NCBI GenBank assembly: GCA_026119935.1
Contig: JALRMH010000021.1
Location: forward strand, 124,001-188,000
DNA from: Endothia cerciana
Taxonomy: Eukaryota; Ascomycota; Sordariomycetes; Diaporthales; Cryphonectriaceae
Length of the DNA stretch: 64,000 nt
Direction of reading: 5' to 3'
In this document: one piece after another, positions 59,023-64,000 of the stretch
Numbering within the stretch: position 1 is the first letter of the stretch
Layout of the letters: the number at the start of each line of letters is the position of its first letter
Position numbers and translations under genes: made by a program
The notes under the pieces: model-generated
Databases searched by the model: none
What the model was told of the DNA's origin: nothing
Seen by the model: the letters and a program-made list of their open reading frames with translations, nothing else

Positions 59023-59782
59023 TTGAGAGAATTGCCATGTCACAAGTCGGCCTACGACTTTCTCTTAACTGGTACGGGTTCGACCGGAGCAATAGCGGGT
59101 TTTTCAGCATATGAGTTTGGATCAGTCAGGCTGAGCAAGGAGTTCTGGGTAGGGGAGACAGCGGTATATAGAACTTGGGCACTGAATGCACCCCCCATCA
59201 TACATCTGCCTCGGCGCGAAAGGTCTGCTGCACGGAGGTCGAAAGAGGCTGTCTTTCCATGTCTGAGGCGCAGTGCAGTACGCGGTCTTACATCGTACGA
59301 CCTGCGCACCGCCTGTCCGAAGGTAAGACGGAGGAATCATTGCGTCGAGACATGTATTGACTAGAACAGTCAAGCTGAGATTCTTCCAGAACCATCTTTG
59401 GATCTATCTCAAGGCTGTATCACCCACAACGTTGCGCAGAGGCCGCATGATTAAGGCGAGGTGACGATTGCCCTGCTGCCCAGCAAATCTGGCAGCCGCT
59501 ATCAGAAGCCAATTCAGGGCTGCAGCGTGGCGACTTAGCGCCACCTCCAGTGCGTAATGGCCCCTCCCCGGCTGCAGGCGGGCCAGGGATGACCGCGGGG
59601 TAGACGCCATTTCGCCCTCGTCAGAGCACTGGAGAGTCAGCCGCGCCACAGCGTGCCAAACGGACATCATCATATGACCGACCTTCCTTCCAACCTCACC
59701 ACCTCCCTACCCTCGCCAAATCACACGACCCTCTCTCTCCCCCTCCCCATCCCCCCCCCTATCCATACCTCTAAAAGCTCCT
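59023..59782. other. intergenic MSO1 to GYP7
   Basis: 760 bp with the MSO1 3' end and GYP7 upstream region, the latter pyrimidine-rich near 59690-59765. No gene was seen. Confidence 0.5.
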
Positions 59783-62567
59783 ATGGTCCTCAGAAAAATT
59801 CCAGACACAACCCGAGAGCAGCCTGGCCAGCAAGCACAGCCGTCCGGAACACCCGCGGCTGGCGACGTTCCTACGATGACGTCTGGCGGGCTGCCTGATA
59901 CAGGAGAAGCTCAGCGCGCGCAACCAGTCCGTCCAGCGTCTCCCGCAGGGAGCCTCTACGCCATGAGTGACGACGAGGAAGGAGAGTACAACACCATCAC
60001 TCACACCGAGACCGGGAGAGGGGTTAAGCTCCTCTACTCCAAGAGCAAGGTGCGCACTTATCGGATCGCCACTCTTGCCTGTCCGCGGTCCACAGCTGAC
60101 CCATGAGCGCAGGTCTACATCCACCCGACGCCCTCCGCTAAAGACAATATCCCCGGCTTCATAGCCCTACTACAGCAAAAGCCTCCTCCAGGTGCTCGGC
60201 CTGCAGTCGGACCCCATGACCCTCAGTCCATAGCCTCAGCAGACCTACTCCTAGCATGGATTCCAGAATCTCAGCTTGGCGAGGCCGCCAGCACCTACGT
60301 CAAGGTCGACCTCTCCGAAGGCGACTCCCCTCCGAAACAGTCCTACCTCGTCCCCCCACCACCGACAGTTACCACTCACCGTGGCTCCGTTGGTCACTAT
60401 TCCTTCGCCATCCCTGTCAGCGCCGTCTACTCGCTCCTGGTCCGGCCGCCCAGCCTGGGATGGTGGTTCGGCTCCATGATCATAAACAGCCGGGCCGGCG
60501 ACAGCTTTCCGGCTTTGTTCTTCCACGACAGCGAGTGCGAGTCGACAATACTGCAGAAGAAGAAGCATATGAAGGACAAGTTTGACCCATTTGGGGAGAG
60601 TGGGCAGACGTTCTGGGGAGGAGACGAGGTCCTGAGGTGGCTGAGGAGATACGTCAAGATCGAGAGGAGCGTCGCGGAGCCGAACATCTACCTGGTCGAA
60701 CCCAGCAAGGAGGACAGCATGGGCTTCGGAACAAAACCAACGACCAGCACGGCCTCGTCCATCGGTCGCCGGGATAGCGGCCGCGGCATCACCGTCGGAG
60801 GGGCAGCTGGTGCAAACCGGGGCTCCAGGGCTGGACCAAGTAGAGACGCGCAGATGGACCCGTTTACCAAGTTCGTAAAGGAGACCGGCTGGAACATCAT
60901 GGAGAAGTTCAGCAAGGTGACGACCTTCACGCGGAACGCCGCTAATGAAGTCATCGACAATCCCCGCATACCGCCTCAGGTCAGGAGCCTGCTCCGCAAC
61001 CCTGAGGTCAAGACGCTGCAGGACGAGTTTGACAGCGCGAGGATATACCTGGCGCGGTGGGCGATGGGCATAGCGGAACAGAGTGAGAGGGACCGCCGCC
61101 AGAGGATATGGACTGCGCAGGACGTGATGGAGATGGAGGACACAGATGTCGGTGAGTTCGAGCTGATCGAGGGGACCAGCTCGTTCTCGTTAGAGGAGAG
61201 GAGGAAGGCCGTCAGCATGAAGGAGTGGGAGACCTTCTTCGATCCGACAACCGGGAGGCTAGCCGTGACGGTTGATGAGGTGAAGGACAGGATATTCCAC
61301 GGTGGCTTGGACCCGGATGATGGTGTGCGGAAGGAGGCCTGGCTGTTCTTGCTGGACGTGTATGACTGGCATAGCACTGAGGTCGAGCGGAGAGCCCAGG
61401 TTGCATCCTTGAGGGACGCATATGTGAAGCTCAAGGGTGCTTGGTGGGAGCGCCTCGTCGATCTGGGTGGCCAAGGCGATGAGGGGGAATGGTGGAGAGA
61501 GCAGCGTGGTCGAATTGGTACGTTGTCGTCCCTCTTTATCATTTCATTCTACCAGCGAACTCACAACCTGAACAGAAAAGGATGTCCACCGCACCGACCG
61601 GAACGTCCCAATATTCGCCGGCGAGAACATTCCTCACCCGGATCCAGACTCTCCCTTCGCTGAGGTCGGCACCAATGTGCATATGGAACAGATGAAGGAC
61701 CTGCTCCTTACGTACAACGAGTACAACAAGGAGCTAGGCTACGTTCAGGGCATGTCCGACCTGCTTGCGCCCATCTACGCCGTCGTCCAGGACGACGCCA
61801 TCGCCTTCTGGGCGTTCCAGCACTTCATGGATCGCATGGAGCGCAATTTCCTGCGGGACCAGTCCGGCATGCGCATGCAGCTGACTACGCTCGACCAGCT
61901 GGTGCACTTCATGGATCCTAAGCTGTGGGAACACCTGGACAAGGCCGACAGCACCAACTTCTTCTTCTTCTTCCGGATGTTGTTGGTGTGGTACAAGCGT
62001 GAATTTCCGTGGTTGGATATACTGCGGCTGTGGGAGGCGCTGTGGACAGATCACCTGACCAGCAGCTTCCACTTGTTTGTGGCACTGGCGATCCTGGAGA
62101 AGCATCGGGATGTGATCATGACGCACCTGCAGCATTTTGATGAGGTGCTTAAATACGGTACGTGCCCCAGCTTGCCCTGTCTGCTGTTACCATCTGGACA
62201 CTGACACGTGCCTGCAGTCAATGAGCTCTCCGGCACAATCGACCTCGAGTCCACGCTCATCCGCGCCGAGGCCCTCTTCCGCAAGTTCCGGCGTCTCATC
62301 GAGGCCATCGACAAGAAGCCCAACTTCCCCGCGCCACGTTTCACCATGTCCACGGCCGCACCATCCCTCCTGACTCAAAATAGCGGCTCCTCTAACCCTA
62401 AAAACCAGCAGAACAAGGGCAAGCAGGCCGAGCCTGAGCCTAAGAAGGTCATCACGCCTGAGTTGCGGCGTCTGCTGAGTAGGGACGTAGAGGTTCTGCC
62501 GAGGAAGGAGGTCGCAAAGCAGGGCGAGGGCGTCTTGATGAAGCCAGACCAGGCCCATACGCGATGA
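59783..62567 (+). CDS. GYP7: Rab GTPase-activating protein GYP7 (TBC domain)
   Basis: GAP for Ypt7/Rab7-type GTPases in vacuole fusion. Exons 59783-60049, 60113-61517, 61576-62157 and 62218-62567 give 867 residues. The N-terminal DUF3548 region has the family hallmark KLLYSKSKVYIHPTPSAKD across intron 1, then PSLGWWFGSMIINSRAGDSF. The TBC domain runs from about 440 to 760 and ends in a disordered tail. The catalytic arginine finger is in RIEKDVHRTDR (Arg563, formed across the exon 2/3 junction). The glutamine finger is in YVQGMSDLL (Gln615). Both are intact, so an active GAP is expected. Confidence 0.94.
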
Positions 62568-63074
62568 ACGGCAAGTGAACAGGCACCAGCAAGGCAAAAA
62601 CGAACCGACGGACGGGTGCGTTGAGAATTAGCTGTAACACATACTTGGAGCTCCGGGGGTGGGGGGGTGGGTTGTATATCCTGCATAGGCGTTCGAGGCC
62701 GGGCTACTAAATCATCATCGTGGGCGGGAATCTGCTGCCCGTGGAGCAGAACGAGAGCACAAAGTGCATCACTTCTTATACCTTGGGCTGAGCATACCAG
62801 CTACTCCTCATCAGGCAGACATACACCAGGTTCGGAGGATCACTTCCTGGCTTTTTGCTTTTGCTCAATGATTTTATGCATTTGCGCTCTCTATCAGGAA
62901 ATGCATCTCGCCGCACCCATCAATCAGTCATCCAGCTCCACTCATGCACGATGCGACGATATTTTGGGTATATCACAAGGAATTCTGCTCCAGCACAGAT
63001 GCCCGCCGCCTCTACTCTGTCTCCCCTGAGCATGGAAAAGAAACCCCAACGATTCTCCTGGAGCTCGGACCCGC
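62568..63074. other. intergenic, convergent 3' ends
   Basis: 507 bp between GYP7 and glucosidase I, both 3' ends. No feature was seen. Confidence 0.5.
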
Positions 63075-64000
63075 TCACAGCTCATCCCTGGCGTGACCAC
63101 CGGAGCCGCTCAGGTCCGGCATCGCCATGATCTTGACCACCAGGCTCGTCCAGCCGGTAAAGTGCTGCGTCCGCTGGCCCGCGCCCGTCTCCGGGTTGTA
63201 CTGCTCCCACGCGAAGCCCGTCTCCTCCCAGGACTTGTAGATGGTGTCGACGAGGTTCTTGCGAAGGCGGGAGTAGAGGTCCTTGGCCTTGGACTGGTGG
63301 GGGCCGGGCTGTGTGGCGACGTTCTGTCGGGCATCGTTAGCAGCTGATTCAGTCTCGGGGGGGGGGGGGGGGCGACGGCAGGACTCACGTAGAGCTGCGT
63401 CACGGCCATGTAGTTGATGTTGATCCACACGGGGCTGCGCCAGTAATTCTCATCCGTGCCGTAGAACTCGGACTTCTTGCTCAAGCTGCGGATGCCATGA
63501 GGGCTCCACAGCTCCTCTTCGTCACCGATCAGGTCCAGGATCTTGCCCAGCTTGGCACTGTCCGGCTTCAACAGGCCGGTGAGAAACGGCATGAGCGAGA
63601 CGTAGCCCTTGTGGCATACCAGCTGGTTCTCCTCGTAGTCGTCGATGGTGGCGTCGCAGTAGCAGCCCTCCGCCTCGGACCAGTGGAGGTCGTCCACGTT
63701 GTGCTCGATCGCGTCGAGGACCTTCTTAAACTCCTCGACGTCTTCAGCGATGCCGATCGTCTGCGCTACGTTGATGAGCGACTTGGTCATCATGCCCACC
63801 CAGGCCATGAGGTCGACATGCAGCTCCGCGGGGTGGGGGGGTTGCGGGCGAGGGTAGTCGTCCATCCCGCTGGTCAGCACATGCCGCGGGGTTCTGCCTC
63901 TCCAGCGGTATGCCTCCTTCGAAGAATAGGCCTCGCGGTCATACGATTTGACATCGCCGTACTGGGTCTTCTTGAACCAGTAGAATTGCCTTCGCATCAG
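63075..64000 (-). CDS. CWH41: mannosyl-oligosaccharide glucosidase (glucosidase I, GH63), C-terminal part
   Basis: ER enzyme that trims the outermost glucose from Glc3Man9GlcNAc2 on new glycoproteins. Visible exons on the minus strand are 64000-63389 (continuing beyond the window) and 63323-63075, about 287 residues. GH63 C-terminal-domain motifs include MDDYPRPQPPHPAELHVDLM, YCDATIDDY, KGYVSLMPFL, SPHGIRSLSK and YWRSPVWININYMAV, then GFAWEQYNPETGAG and HFTGWTSLVVKIMAMPDL. The stretch FAWEQYNPETG contains the conserved catalytic-domain glutamate. The protein ends ARDEL, similar to an HDEL/KDEL retrieval signal. Intron 63324-63388 has a C16 tract on the sense strand. Confidence 0.94.

Overview
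This is nuclear DNA of a filamentous ascomycete. The genes carry short introns (54-149 nt, with one of 330 nt), GTRNGT-type donors and CTRAY branch points. The gene set (CSE1, tuberin/TSC2, Mis6/CENP-I, VPS1, GID7, an NDR/COT1-type kinase, MSS1, MAK16, MSO1, GYP7, glucosidase I) fits Sordariomycetes best. The species cannot be fixed from the sequence alone. I resolved 18 protein-coding genes, one intron-containing tRNA and one likely gene relic. Exon structures were built by hand; reading frames and intron phases close for every multi-exon model listed.

Layout. 0-8 kb: 3' part of the CAF16 ABC ATPase (+), a secreted single-pass kelch protein (-) and the importin-alpha exporter CSE1 (-). 9-20 kb: tuberin (TSC2, +), an apparently truncated GH3/GNAT protein (-), then about 2.7 kb with no credible gene. 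20-25 kb: Mis6/CENP-I (+) and an alpha-methylacyl-CoA racemase (+). 25-37 kb: VPS1 dynamin (-), GID7/WDR26 of the GID ubiquitin ligase (-) and an NDR-family kinase (+). 37-44.4 kb: a 7.4-kb gene desert with microsatellites and homopolymer tracts. 44-50 kb: a PH-domain-like protein (+), a tandem hairpin repeat, a gene relic, tRNA-Gln(CUG) and a GH18 enzyme (+). 50-53.4 kb: a second desert. 53.4-64 kb: an 81-residue three-repeat protein (+), MSS1 (-) and MAK16 (+) sharing a divergent promoter, MSO1 (+), GYP7 (+) and the C-terminal half of glucosidase I (-).

Functionally this is mostly a housekeeping neighbourhood: nuclear transport, TOR signalling, kinetochore, vesicle traffic, tRNA modification, ribosome biogenesis and N-glycan processing. 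I see no operon-like pathway, secondary-metabolite cluster, CRISPR array or intact transposon. The observations most worth a second look are the repeat protein at 53.45 kb, the in-frame alternative first exon inside the 330-nt VPS1 intron, the hairpin repeat array at 47.25-47.42 kb, the broken reading frames at 47.7 kb and 16-18 kb, the N-terminally short NDR kinase, and 18 poly(G/C) tracts that avoid exons and, in introns, are always C on the sense strand.
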